A stretch of DNA of 64,000 nucleotides from Hirsutella rhossiliensis. Its lineage: Eukaryota > Ascomycota > Sordariomycetes > Hypocreales > Ophiocordycipitaceae. Under the pieces are notes generated by a model. That model was given only the letters and a program-made list of their open reading frames with translations, did no database searches and was not told the DNA's origin. The stretch lies in the NCBI RefSeq assembly GCF_020360975.1, contig NW_025408678.1, forward strand, positions 1,860,001-1,924,000, given 5' to 3'. Below are positions 44,905 to 57,168 of the stretch, piece after piece. A program made the position numbers and the translations under genes. Position 1 is the stretch's first letter. Each line of letters begins with the position of its first letter.

Positions 44905-45383
44905 CGAAATGGGATTTTCCGGCGCCGACGAATCCCGAGCAACCCAAATTGGGCTAAGACAGAAGGAGACAACGACACCTGGGAGTACAAGGAATCCCAA
45001 TCTCGACGAAGTCCGAGGGTAACCGATCGTCGTGAGGGAAGGCGGCCGCGCCTCCTCCACTCGTTGCCGCTCCTTCTCCGCCTCTTCTTCTCGACACGTT
45101 CCAGCTCCTCAACGTTATCGATCCCACGGGAGACCGCCCGCATCATCTTTTCAAACCATAATTTCTTTTGTTTTCGAAGGCGCAGAACCTTTTCCTCGGC
45201 CTCCTCAAGCTCGCGTTCGAGCTTGATGTGTTGATTTGCAATATTTCGAAGCTGTGCCGGCGATACCCTTGACGTCGCAGCGGGAAGGTGAAGGCGCACG
45301 CATTCGACACAGCGATCAGAATCCGAAGACGACACCTGGCATTCCCGGAGTCCGCGACGCTCGCAAGCCGAGCAAGAAGGCAT
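44883..45383 (-). CDS. antisense cysteine-rich coiled-coil ORF in element C
   Basis: A 166-codon minus-strand ORF between the chromodomain and the 3' LTR. The N-terminus has C-x2-C-x7-C-x9-C-x2-C (MPSCSACERRGLRECQVS then RCVECVR). A charged coiled coil follows from about residue 45 to 105 (KLERELEEAEEKVLRLRKQK, FEKMMRAVSRGIDNVEELER). The last 55 residues are basic and may be out of the original frame. I have the impression that similar small proteins are often annotated next to fungal gypsy elements, but I cannot check. Function unknown; a DNA- or RNA-binding or regulatory role is only a guess. Confidence 0.6.
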   Translation of the reverse strand: MPSCSACERRGLRECQVSSSDSDRCVECVRLHLPAATSRVSPAQLRNIANQHIKLERELEEAEEKVLRLRKQKKLWFEKMMRAVSRGIDNVEELERVEKKRRRRSGNEWRRRGRLPSRRSVTLGLRRDWDSLYSQVSLSPSVLAQFGLLGIRRRRKIPFRQEVDLC

Positions 45384-45605
45384 CGTAAGAATGTCGGGAT
45401 TCGAAAGGATCGTGGAAAGCAGGACACCACAACGGATGGACGACGAGGCCTTGGCCCTTTTCTTGAAACACGGTCAGACGGCATGACGGACCATGATGAA
45501 GGAAGAAGAAAGGGAACGGCACACACTCACGCAGGAAATGACCAGGATATGCGACACGGCGGCTAAAGCAGGTCTTGAGGGCAAGACCAAGGAGGGGAGA
45601 CCTGA

Positions 45606-46072
45606 TGTTACGACCCGACCAACGGATGTTACGACCGACCAACGGATGGCCATGACACGGGCCAGGGATGACTAACCGCTGAAGGATCACGTGACCATGC
45701 GAAAGGTGATCGGTGGATCGCCTTACGATCAAGCGAGCGGTGCTCGACGGATCGTTCATCGATCAAGGTGATCACCTCTGTGATCACCTCCAGCACCTCG
45801 CGATCAGAGACGGGCAGTTGGGTATATATAGCTGCCCCATTTCACCCTTTAGACTAGATAGCTCTTTAGCTTTCAACACAATCATTACGATCCCTATCAC
45901 GATCTCATCTCTGATTCCGATCACTTGATTACCTGGTTACAGTCTACGGTCTACGACCTCCGACTCATCACCAACGTGACATACTTATCATTGCTCAGAC
46001 CACGCCCTGTTGTATCTGCCAACATAAACCCCTCGACAGGTTTATCCCTTGGGAATATCACCGGTCGTCACA
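45606..46072 (+). repeat. element C 3' LTR
   Basis: 467 bp. Differs from the 5' LTR by loss of one C in the second tandem unit, loss of one T near 45845, one C-to-T in a CA context near 45945, and one extra C near 46031. Confidence 0.95.
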
Positions 46073-46077
46073 TAAAG
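46073..46077. repeat. element C target duplication, right (TAAAG)
   Basis: Identical to 38250-38254. Confidence 0.9.
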
Positions 46078-48893
46078 GTATTATTTCTATATAGATAAAG
46101 GGACTAGTAAGGGCGCTTAGCTCTTTCCTTTATAAACTCTAAGGTAGGGATCTTATTTTAAGGTTACTTAGGGAAAGGCTACTTAGTTTAAATAAGGAGC
46201 TTAATTTAGTTAACGCTTAAGGTAATAAAGGTCTAGGCTTATTCTTAATTTTAATTAGCGTAATTAGATAGTTAAGGGTCTTTTTAAGGAAGAGTTTTAT
46301 AAAGAAACTATATATAGCCTAAGTAATTAAGTTAAGTTACTCTATAAAGGTAGCTAGTATAAATAGCTCTTTTCTTACTCTCTTTACTATATAAGCTAGT
46401 TCTATATTTCTTTAAAGTAGTAGTTTCTATCTACTAAGCTTATTTAAGAGGTTAACTACTTTTAAGACTTCTTAAAGGTCTTATTCTTTTTAATCTCTTA
46501 AGATAATATAGTTATATTAGTAAATCTATTTATACCTAGGAATCCTTATAAGAAAGACTTTATTAAAAGTTATTAAACCTTAATTAAATAGTATCCTTTA
46601 TAGTTATTTAACCTTAATTTTAAACTATTAAGAAACTCCGCCGCTTTATAATATCGCTTATATATAATTAAGTTTATTTACTATAATAGCTTAGATTTTA
46701 TATATTAGCCTATTAATATAGCTTTTTATACTTATCTTTTTATTTAGCTTAAAAAAATACTAGTCTTAGTATAAGATTTTATTTATTTATAGGGCTTCTT
46801 ACGTTACCTTATACCTTTACTCTAAAATTACTTTAACCTTTAAGTATTACTACTTAATTATTATAAGGTATAGCCTAACTATACTTTTAACCTAGTATTA
46901 AATTATTATTAAAGCTAAGTAGCTATATTCCTACCCTTCTTACTAAGTAGTATAAGGGAGTAGTATATAGGTAAAGTTATAAGGAACTTAAAGGGTATAA
47001 AGAAACTACTATTATACTTATAGGAATATATAAAGTTTAGTATACTATCCCTCTTTCTAAGTATTAAAAATAACTAAGTTTCCTTTTTTATAGTTTTAAA
47101 GGAACGCTCCTTAATAAAGTCCCCTTTTATTTAGTCCTATTAAAAAGTTAATAACTTTAGTTATATACCTTTATTTATATATAAAGCGACTAAGGTTAAA
47201 GGTAGGAGTAGTAAACTTAATTAAATACTCCTTATTATTTAAGTATTTATAGTACTTTATATATCTATCTTTTATATCTTTAATAAGTTCCTTTTAATAG
47301 TTAGTATAAACTAATAGTAGGTAAGGTAAGGGGTATACTATATTCTTAATACCTTTTATTAAGATCTTAATTATCGCGCTAAGGCTAAAGCTTATAGCTT
47401 ATTATTTATTAATAGCTTTATAAAGAAAGTTATATATATCAACGATATACTCTTTTTAGTAGGCCTTATTCTTAGTAAATCTATTTATCTTTTTAACGCC
47501 CTTATATATTATCTAAGTATCTTTAAGGGTAATATCCTACTATCTACTAAAGCCTATTAGTATTAAGTACTAATAATTTATATAGATATATTAAGGCGGT
47601 TACTTTTACTTATAAACGTCTTATTAGTCTTAGTTTATAAACCTTTCTTTATTTTTAGTATAAAAGGGCCCTTTGCCGCTTTCTACTTTAACTTTACTAT
47701 AGTAAGTAAAATAGAGCTCTTACTCTTAAATAATAGTATACTAAAGAAAATAGTAGTATTCTTAAGGAGGTCTACAGCTAGGCCTAGGATACTATTTAGG
47801 TTCGCCGCTATATCTTAAGAAAGGGTAGAGTAAGTAAGAAAAAAAAGAAAAGTTAAGATTAAATAATTAAGGTAAGTAGTTTTAAGTTATAATACTAAGA
47901 AGCTAAGAAGGTTATATATATATATATAAGAGTTATATTAATAAAGGAGATTGTTATAAGTAAGGAAGTATATAAAGTATATATATATATATAGAAGGAA
48001 GAAGAAAGAAGGAAGAAAGAGGGTATAGTAAGAAGAATAAATAGTTATTAAAGCGCGTAGTTATTAATTACTTTAGCTAGCCTTTATAGTAGTAAGGTCT
48101 TAAGCGTATTTAAGGGTTATACTTAAATAGCTTCTTTTACTAGTTATCGATTAAGGAGCTATTTAATATTTACTTTTTTCTTTCCTTTTTTACTCTTTTT
48201 ATTTTTTTTCTTTCTCTTTTCTTTTCTATCTTCTTTATTTCTTTAGACCGCTACCTTTTATCTTTTCCTTTTACGACTACTTCTTCTTTCTTATTATATC
48301 TTGTAAGACCGCTAAACTTAAAACTAAAGAGCTATTAAATATCGTTAACCTTTCTTTAACTACTTTTCTATAACCTTCCTTTATTATTACTACTCTCTTT
48401 ACTTAGAATTATTATACTAAGGTCTTTCCTTTTTATATAAAGTACTTTTAACTAATAACTATCTAACTTATTTAATCTTACTTAGCTTATTTTAACCGTC
48501 TCTTTTTATAGATCTATAGTTACTTTAAACCTAGGTTTATAATAGAAATAATATTAGTTATTAAGGGTTTTTAATTTATATAGAAATTGCCTTTTAGTTA
48601 TAGGTTCTATTAAAAGCTCTTAATATTATTAAGATTAAAGTATACGGTCGCTCTCCTTTCTCTTACTTTCTTAAGAGCACGCTAAGTTAGTATAATTAAA
48701 TCGTCTTCTATACCCTTTATTATAAATATTAGCTAGTAACCTATATCCTTATAGAAATTACTTATCTATATAAATATTTCTTTTCTTAGCTTAGTTTAAG
48801 GTAGTAAGAATACTCTTAGGTAGTCCTAATTATATTATATAGAACTTATAACCCTTAATTTTATTAAAGATATATTTAAACTTATTAAATAAC
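46078..48893. other. AT-rich RIP-type block right of element C
   Basis: Stops in all frames, TG and CA nearly absent. Contains pyrimidine-rich stretches near 48170-48300. No domain identified. Confidence 0.5.
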
Positions 48894-49273
48894 TATAACT
48901 ATCACGAAAAAGATATAGCCGCCTATTAGATATAAGCGACAGCGTTAATTAACGTATATAGTATACGCGATATACCCCTTTAGGGATATCGGGTTAATTC
49001 GTCCCGGGATACCTAGATATCCTAGACTATAGCGGGAATTTTTATATAGGCAGGCCCTATACTAAAACCGCGCTTAATTGCGCTAGCGGGACTCGAACCA
49101 CGGGCCTTTTAGGTAGTGCGCGCTAGGCTAGCTAGAAGAAGTACGTGCGCAGTTACCGGGAAGTTCCCGGAGGGGTAACCCCTCCGCCCGGGCTTATAAC
49201 TATCACGAAAAAGATATAGCCGCCTATTAGATATAAGCGATAGCGTTAATTAACGTATATAGTATACGCGATA
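48894..49273 (-). repeat. SINE-like unit with Pol III box matches, flanked by 79-bp repeats
   Basis: Two 79-bp direct repeats, 48894-48972 and 49195-49273, differ at one base (C/T). Between them lie 222 bp of GC-richer sequence. On the minus strand this has an A-box-like TAGCCTAGCGCG (49130-49119, 11 of 12 positions of TRGCNNAGYNGG) and a perfect B box GGTTCGAGTCC (49099-49089), 31 nt apart start to start. Two hairpins lie upstream of the boxes (49156-49170 and 49168-49186). The repeats carry TTTTT on the minus strand, a possible Pol III stop. It could be a tRNA-derived SINE or a degenerate tRNA gene. Confidence 0.5.
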
Positions 49274-52200
49274 ATAACTTCTACTTATAAGTATATTATA
49301 TTTCCTTTTTATAAGTATATCTCTCTTTTAAGTATTACTAGTAGCTTTTATACTAACTATATCTAAGATTTAACTAAGGCGCTTATTTATAAATAGCTAT
49401 ACTTCCTTAAATACTATAGAGCTACTTATAACCTTAATAGATTTACTAACTATATATATAGTTATAATTTCTATACTAACTTTAAGACTAATAAATTTTA
49501 CGATAAGTATATTAATAATAAGACTGCTATTTATCTTCTTTATAATATCCTTAATCCCTTTAGTCTTACTAAGGATTTAAAAGAAAGAAAGGAAATTAAC
49601 CTTATACTTATTTTACTTAAAAAGAGATTATATAGGTTTAATAAGCTCTCTCTTAAGTAATAATTAAATAGTCTTTAAGTTCGCTTTATAATAGTTTATA
49701 ATAGGTTTACTAAAAGTAAGTAGCTTTATTTAATTACTATTTTTAGCTATATAAGTTTTTCTCTTAAGGTTATATACGTTTAATTTAATAAGTCGAAAAT
49801 ATATTAAAACTTATCTTATAAGCGCGTTTATTTTTACTATAGTAGGTTTCCTTTTTTATAATAAAAAATAAACGTCTTTATTTATAAAGTAAAAAATCTT
49901 ATTTTTAAAGGAGGTAGGTAGTAAGAATATTTATTTTCTTACTTTATTATTTAATTATATTTCTATTCGTTTTCTTTAAGGTAGTAAAAGGTAGGTTATT
50001 ATTAAAGAAGGGTAGGAAATATTATCTTTATTTACTTAAGGAACTTTAAGTAGAAAATTTAAAAAGATAAGATAATAAGTAAGGCGCTTATAAATATCTT
50101 AGCTACTATAGTTATCCTTTAATTAAATAGTTAAATAGTACCTTAGTTATTAGTTAGGTTCTAGTATACTTCTTATAATAGTTATAGATTTTTATTTTTA
50201 TTACCTTTTCCTTCCTAGCTCTTTTTTACCTCTTTCTTTTCTTATTAAATTAGCGTTTTTAAGGCTCTTATATAAAGATCCTTTTTTACTTTACTAAGAT
50301 ATAGTAGCTAAATCTTAATTATATACCTTAGGCCTTTCTTAGGTATCTATAGTTACTTTTCTTCTTCTTCCTAGCTTTAATCTTTCTAAGGTTTATTAAG
50401 GAGTCGTTATAACTATAGTACTATTTAATCTAAGGCTTCTCTACTTAGTAGGAGTAGTAAATTATTTACTTTATTTATTATTTCTTCCTTCCTCTTCTTA
50501 TTAAGAGTAATCTTATCTTAAAGTAACTAGTCGTTCTTAATAAAGTACTATTAACCTTTCTTATCCTTTTTAAACTTCTTTAAATACTCTCTTAAGATTA
50601 TCTTATTAAGTATAATTCTATTTAAAGTCTTAATCCTATATACCCTAGACTACTTTAAGCGTAATACTACTTAAAAGGGACCGTTCTATCTTATTTAATA
50701 CTTAGCTTACCTCCTTAAATTATTTAATCGTCTTATATTAAATAGTAAGATAAAGTCCTTAGGTTATAGGCTCTCTTTTCTTATTATATGCTTATTAGCT
50801 TTATTTATCCTCTTTATTAATCGATTTTAATATCTTATTACTTTTTTCTTAGCTTCTTTTATATCTTTTTCTTTCCTTTTTAAAACTTATATATATACTT
50901 TAAATAATTCTTCTCTTATCTTTACTTTATCTTAGTTAATTAGTCGCTAAGTTAGGTATTTTACTTTAAGAGGTAGTACTAGTTCCTATCTATATAGTAG
51001 GTAGAAAGCTAATATTCTATAAGACTCTTTAACTATTATTTAGTTTATAAGGATTACTTAGTTAAGGTATTTAATCTACTTACCCTTTTTCTTTACTATC
51101 TTATAAGTACTATTATTAACCTTTAATACTCTTATTTTACTACCGCGTTTACCTTTAAATTATATATTAAAGTTTAGATAACTTTAATACTTATATCTTC
51201 TAGGATATACTTAAAGTCTTCTTTTATTTTAGGCCTTTTATTAATTATAGCGTATAGTATTATACTATACTAATAAATAATAAAGAGTATAAATTTAGTT
51301 ATAGCTCTTATAGTAATTTCTTTTACTAAGGTTACTTTTACTTATTTAATAAGGTCGTCTTATACTTTTATAAGGTATAAATACTTATAATTAAATAGTA
51401 TATACTAGCTATTAAAGTAAATTTTACTTATAGGGTAGCTAGGTATAGTTATAGTTATAACTTCTTAGGGTTTCTTAGTTATAATGTATTAGTATTTTTT
51501 ATAGGAAGAGATTATACTATAAATATTATTTTAAAGGCTAGCTTACTAATACTTATTCTTTATAAATATATATATAACTTATTATCCTTTATATCTTATT
51601 TACGTATAGTACTTTATAATAATCCTTTTCTATTCTTTTAGGTCGTCTATAACTAGTATAGGTCCCCTTTCTTCTTTCTTAGGGAGTCGCTAAAGCTTTT
51701 AATCTTTAATATAGAAATTTAGACTCTTTAAATATAGCTTCCTATAGTCTTATTTAAAAAGGCCCTCTAGCCGTTTTAATATTTAAAGGAAGTTTATAAT
51801 TATCCTTAATTCCTTTAAGTAGTCCCCTTATAGCTTAGTCCCTTATACTACGTTTAAGTAGAAGTCTATATATTTTTAATATCGCCTTTTATTTCCCTAT
51901 CTAATATATTAAAAGGTCCTTTAGGCTTTCTTAAGAGTCTATTAGCTACGCTATTCTTCTTACCTTCGATATATTATATAGTAAATTTAAAGAGGAAAAT
52001 ATAGCTTATTTAATAAGTTACTATAGCTCTAAGAACGTCTTTAAAGGCACCTTTTAGTTAATCGACTAAGACCTATACGTTAGTTTCTAGGATAACATAT
52101 ACGCTATATAAGTATATTCTTAGCCTCCTAAGCGTACTTAATATAGCCCTATACTCCCTCTTTATTATATTATATTTAGTTTCTACTAGTAACTATATTT

Positions 52201-52540
52201 TACTTTTAAACTTTATAGGGCGCTTCTTTCTATAAACGATTTATATTAAGACTGCCCCCTAGCTAAGTAAACTAGTATTATATATTAAAATAATATCTCC
52301 TTTTTTAGGCTAACGTTAAGGGATACTAAAAAGACTAAATTAGTAATAGCTTCCTTAAAGGTAGCTATTACTTTTACTTATTTATCTTTTTATTCTTAAT
52401 AGACTTCTTTCTTTAATAAGTCTATAAGGGGTTTTACTAAGATAGTAAACTATTTAATCTAGATTTAATAGTACCCTATAATACTAAGGAAAGCTTTAAT
52501 ATATATTATATTAAGGTATCTTATTTATTCCTTAATCTTA
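49274..52540. other. AT-rich RIP-type block
   Basis: No readable domain, though by position it should hold the 3' part (RNase H and integrase) of the minus-strand gypsy relic whose reverse transcriptase is at 52.55-53.2 kb. Confidence 0.4.
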
Positions 52541-52549
52541 ATAACTTTA

Positions 52550-53200
52550 GCTTTTATAAGGCACCTTTTATTTATTTTATAGATATAACTAATAACTTTA
52601 GTTACTTACTAGTAGAATTTTAATTTAGCCCTTATAATTATATAACTAAAGAGTTCGACGTTAACTAAGACTTTATTTAAGTTATAAGGTATTTAAAGAT
52701 AAATCTCCTTACTCTTAGCGCTACCTCTTTATTATTATATATTATATTAGGCCCTTTAATACTTATATTTTCGAGGAAACTCTTATAGATATTTAGTATA
52801 AGGTCTTATAAGATTCTTTATATTATCCTTATAAATTAGCTAACTAAGTTTATAGCCTCTTAAGGGAGTATATATATACGTAAGAGGCTAATAAGTATCG
52901 CGAATATTATTAAGTTATAGCTTTTAATATTAAGAGGGATTTAACTATAGCCTAAAAAAAGGTCTAGGAAAGAAAGGATCTTATATATTAAGAAGTAGTC
53001 GCTAAACTTATGTATATTTAGCGGTAGGTTTACGTCTCTTATTATAACGGTATTTATATATATAGTAAAATTAATTAAGCGTAGCCCTTTATCTTTCTTT
53101 ACTATAAGGAAAAAGGGGTTCTTATAGGGCCTATACTCTTCTTTAAGGACTCTTATTTTTAATCTAATTTTAAGGATATTAATAACTTTCTACTTTATTA
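52550..53200 (-). pseudogene. gypsy reverse transcriptase relic D
   Basis: On the minus strand, YRPYKNPFFLIVKKDKGLRL (near 53150-53085) matches the start of a gypsy reverse transcriptase. It is followed by NLPPNIHKFSDYF (near 53010) and a FLDLFLGYSQ-like motif that corresponds to the conserved aspartate region. The motif style differs from elements A and C, so this is a separate family. Heavily RIP-mutated; element ends were not found. Confidence 0.6.
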
Positions 53201-56200
53201 CTTTTAGGATTAGAATTAAGGCTACTTACTACGCTTTATATTCTATTATCCTAATAACCTATAGGGGGGCTATAGCTAGGTCGACTTTACCTCTTTCTAT
53301 AAAGTCCTAGGATAACGCTACTTCCTTATTAAATAGAATACTATTAAAGATCTAGATTTCTACCTTTATAAGAAAGCCCTTAAATCTTTCGTAAATTACT
53401 TTAAGTCTCTCTTATATTAGCCGCTTTCCTTTCTATATACTTAAGAATTTTCCTATTAAGTATTCTAGGTAGGGTCTAGGCTATATCTTATCTTTAATAG
53501 TATTTTATTTAGTCTTCTTTTAGTTAGGGTCCCCTTTTAATATTAAGCCGTTTAATAAAGTATTATTAATAAGGTTAATCTTATTTACTTTTCTTTTAAA
53601 GAGAGTATTAACTCTTAGATTATATAATCTAATAAGTCGTTTCCTTCCTATCCTAACTTTAACCTTTTAGATCTTTCTAAACTTCTTTCTAGCTCTAATA
53701 ATATTTTTCTTAAATTCTCTTATAGCTTCTATAACTATAACTTTAATAATCTCTTTTACTATTTTAAATCTATTAGCTAGAATCGCTTTATTTCCTTTAT
53801 CTATAATTAATTACTATTATACTAGTACTACTAAAGGCTTATTTACGCTAGTATAGGCTAGGTTAAGGACTTAATTACCGCCCTCTTTATAACTAAGGAT
53901 CTTACCTCTTAGTAAGAGAATCTTAGCTATTAAGGTATTTAAAAGGGGGTTTCTTTATAATTATTAGGTAGCTCCTAAGTTATCTTCTTTAAATTTTATT
54001 ACTAAAGCCTAAAAAAAATTCTTAGGAGCTAGGTAGCTATTTCCTATATAGTCTACTTAAGCTTTAGTCTTTTATATACGTCTTTATTAACTATTAAGGT
54101 TATAGTTTAAAAGCATTTTACTATATCGACCTTATCCGGAAGCTCTTATTTAATAGCTCCTACTACTAGTATAACTACCTAGATAGTACCGATCTAATAT
54201 TTAACCTATATATCGCCGATCCTTAGGAAATAATTAAATAATATATACGCGGCTTTAATAAATAGTATGCCTAGGATAAAAGGGACTAAGACTTCGTTTA
54301 GCGTAATATAAAGATAGATTAGTATCTAAGCTATACTTAAATAGAGATTAGTCTCTACCTCCTTAACTATATCTATAGGGGACCTAGTATACGCTATTAT
54401 TAATACTCTTATTAGTAGGATTTTAAGCCTATATACGTTTATATATCTTTTAGTAATAAGGTTTCCTTTAGACCTAGTATTAATTAGTATTATCTTCTTC
54501 TATTATTATTATCTTCTTTTATTATTATTATCTTCTTTTATTATTATTATCTTCTTCCTTTTATCTTCTTATATATCCTCTTCTACTAATATACCTTTTT
54601 AGCCCTCTTTGCCTTTACCTTACCCTGCCTAGTACTTTCTCTTTTCCTTCGTTCCCCTTAGACCCCCTCGTCCTTTAGTATCTAGCTACTACTATTACCG
54701 TTAGCGTAGGTATATCTTTAGGTATATACCGTAGCTACCGTTAAAGTAGTTAAGCTTAATAGTCTTTTAATAGGGGTCTATAATAAGATTAACGTTAACC
54801 TCCTTCGCTAAGCCTCCTTTACCCTACTACTTAGATAAGAAATAGTAAACGCTTAACCGCTTATAATTAAAGTAAAGGGGGATAATAAATTTAAGGTTAA
54901 GGAGATATAAGCTATACGCTAAAAGAAAGTAGGCCTAAGGAAACGCTAGGAGGTTCTTATTAAGTAGCGCGGGTACCTTAACCTTATATAAGAACCTATA
55001 TATAAGTTTATAAAAGCTATAGCCCTTAATAAGTTCGAGGCCTTATATAGGCTAATAAATAAGAATAATAAACTAATAAACTATTAATAATAGCTTAAGC
55101 TAAGACTATAAAGTAAGTAAAGTAAAGTAAGTAGTTATAGTAATATAAGTATAATAATATAAGTAAAGATAAAAATAAGGTAAAGCCCTTAAACTTCTTA
55201 AGCTTATTCCTTATTATTATCCTTGCCCTTATTATTATTATCGTTATCCTTATTAGCCTCCTCCTCCTCCTTAGTAGTAGCGGCGGCGCTATCTAGCGCG
55301 CTAAGTTAGCCCTCTAAGCCTATAAGCTAGTTAGTAGCAGCGGCGGCTCTAAGGGTAGAAGGGCGGCGGCTAGCTCTAATAGCGGCGGTAGGGGTAGTAG
55401 TAGCGGCGGCGGGTATAGCTAAGGGGACCGCCGATAAAGTAATAGAGGCGGTATCCTTAGTACTAAGAGAGTTAATAGCGGAGGTAAGAGAGCGGAAGGG
55501 GAAGAACCTACTTAGGGATAAGCCCTTAGCGCTTTAAGGCGCGGAGGTTATAGTAAGCGGCAGCGGCAGCGGTAAGGCGCTTCTAAGTAGCCCCTTATAC
55601 TTACCTATATACGCTAGCCTTTTAAGCTAACGCTATAGTAAGTAGGATAGGAGGCGCCGCTTTATAGGTATAGCCGGTATATATATATTAGTAATAACTA
55701 CCGCCGCGGCGGCGCCCGATTTAATTAATATAAGGGAGCTCCTATAATATATACTATATATAAGGGGCCGCGCGAGCGGCTCTAGCTTAGACCTAGCGCT
55801 TATACTTTAAGAGCTTAGCGGAAGATATTTATTATACTTACTTAACTATAGACTTATAAAGGTAGCGGAGATAAGAGTAAGGGCTAAGGGGCTAGGTATT
55901 ATAAGTAGTAGTAAGGATAGCGTCGTTACTTTAAAGGGCGATATAAGGGTAGCTAGCGTAGCGGAGGTAGTAGCGGCGGCGGTAGGCGCGGTAGTAAGGG
56001 CGCGGGTAAGAGTAGCGGTAGCGGTAGAGCTATCGTTAGCTATACTTCGTATAGTATTAACGAATAACTCTATATACTTTAAGAAGGAGAAGGTAAAGAA
56101 AGGGAAGGTAAATATACTTATCTTAAAAGTTAGTATAATAGATTATAGCCTCTTACTTTATAAGGTAAGGAACTTATTAGTTAAAGTTATTATTATTATT

Positions 56201-56680
56201 AAGGCTATTATTATTACTATAGCTATTACTATAAGTATATATTAATAAAGCGGCTTATATAGCTAGGAATAAACTAATACTTTAAGTAAAGTAGAACTTA
56301 CTTATTACTACTACTACTATAGTTAAAGAAAGAAAAGAAGGAAGGGAAGGAAAAAAGAAGGGATATTACTTTATATACCCCTTAGTAAAGGAAGCTACTT
56401 AAGGCTAAGGGGATAGGTAACCTAAGGCTTATATAGGTCTAGGCTAGCTACCGGCTACTTAAGGGCGTATATAATAAGTTACGCCCTTATTTAAATAGCT
56501 AGCTAGCTAATAAGTATAAAGCTAAGTTCTAGCTACCTAAGCTAATAAGCGTAAGGATAATAAGGTTAGTAGGGCTAGCACGATTAATAGGAAAGAGTAA
56601 GGTAAAGCTAGTAGTATAAGCCTAATTATATAAAAGCTATTAATAAAGCAGCGCTATACTATACTTAAGGAAGGGTATTA
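53201..56680. other. AT-rich block with a GCG-rich low-complexity segment
   Basis: Mostly RIP-type. From about 55260 to 56040 GCGGC-type motifs remain, giving Ala-, Thr- and Ser-rich translations on the minus strand; this looks like a decayed low-complexity coding region whose CG sites escaped mutation. The tandem 19-bp repeat lies at 54502-54558. The purine tract AAGGAAGGG before element B's 3' LTR is near 56667. Confidence 0.4.
54502..54558. repeat. three tandem 19-bp units
   Basis: Units of ATTATTATTATCTTCTTTT at 54502-54520 and 54521-54539, and a third at 54540-54558 with two changes. A partial unit lies just upstream. Confidence 0.9.
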
Positions 56681-56866
56681 TATAAGAGTCTTTAACTATT
56701 ATAGGTTATAGGCTTAGGCTATAGCCTAAGCTATATAGTTATATATAGAGGGCCGGATCCTATATATATATATATAGGCTAGCCGTATATAAAAGATCTC
56801 TATATAGCTTATTAATATTATTTTATAGATAGTACTTATATATATACCTTTACTTACTTTATAATA
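56681..56866 (+). repeat. element B 3' LTR
   Basis: 186 bp, same length and sequence as 18231-18416 apart from scattered transitions; followed by the GCTAT duplication. Confidence 0.85.
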
Positions 56867-56871
56867 GCTAT

Positions 56872-57168
56872 AATTTTATAGTAACTTTTTAAGGAAATAT
56901 TAATATAATCCTTAAGGTACTATTATTACTTAGGAAATTATAGTATATTCCTTATATATTATATTTATAAGGGAAAGCTCTATAAAATATCTATATAATC
57001 CGCTAAGTTATTATTTCTAGGATTTCTAAGTAATTTCCTAGAGTTTACTTAATAGCTTTTAAGTTTCTTCTTTTATAAAGAGCCTTAAGAAGTTAGTAGT
57101 AACTTCCTTAAAAAAAGTAAATATTATTATAGGTACTTAGATTATTAATTATAAGGTATCTTATAATA
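56872..57168 (-). repeat. chromovirus A2, LTR, right 297 bp
   Basis: Continues the LTR interrupted at 18230. With the left 411 bp it makes 708 bp, against 710 bp in A1. Confidence 0.88.

Larger units (their letters stand above)
38255..46072 (+). mobile_element. Ty3/gypsy chromovirus C, young and mostly un-RIPed
   Basis: 7,818 bp with LTRs at 38255-38722 and 45606-46072, ends TG..CA, target duplication TAAAG at 38250-38254 and 46073-46077, and a purine tract (AAGGAGGGGAGA) before the 3' LTR. Order: gag, a cysteine-module region, protease, reverse transcriptase, RNase H, integrase, chromodomain, then an antisense ORF. The LTRs differ at about four positions, of which three are one-base indels. 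Composition is normal apart from one RIP-like patch at 42765-42839. Pol is split by several one-base frameshifts. Confidence 0.95.
18231..56866 (+). mobile_element. LTR element B with nested insertions
   Basis: Two 186-bp direct repeats (18231-18416 and 56681-56866) end in TA..TA, as expected for TG..CA after RIP. They are flanked by GCTAT at 18226-18230 and 56867-56871, and the host sequence on both sides joins into one A-family LTR. A purine tract AAGGAAGGG precedes the right repeat, fitting a plus-strand retrotransposon. The 38.6-kb span includes A1 (9.8 kb), C (7.8 kb) and LINE and gypsy relics, so B itself is much smaller. Which internal segments belong to B is only partly clear. Confidence 0.75.

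Noticed and set aside
49089..49130. Functional tRNA gene
   Set aside because: The B box is perfect, but the T-stem does not pair, the A-to-B distance is too short and no acceptor stem is found. Listed as a SINE-like unit instead.
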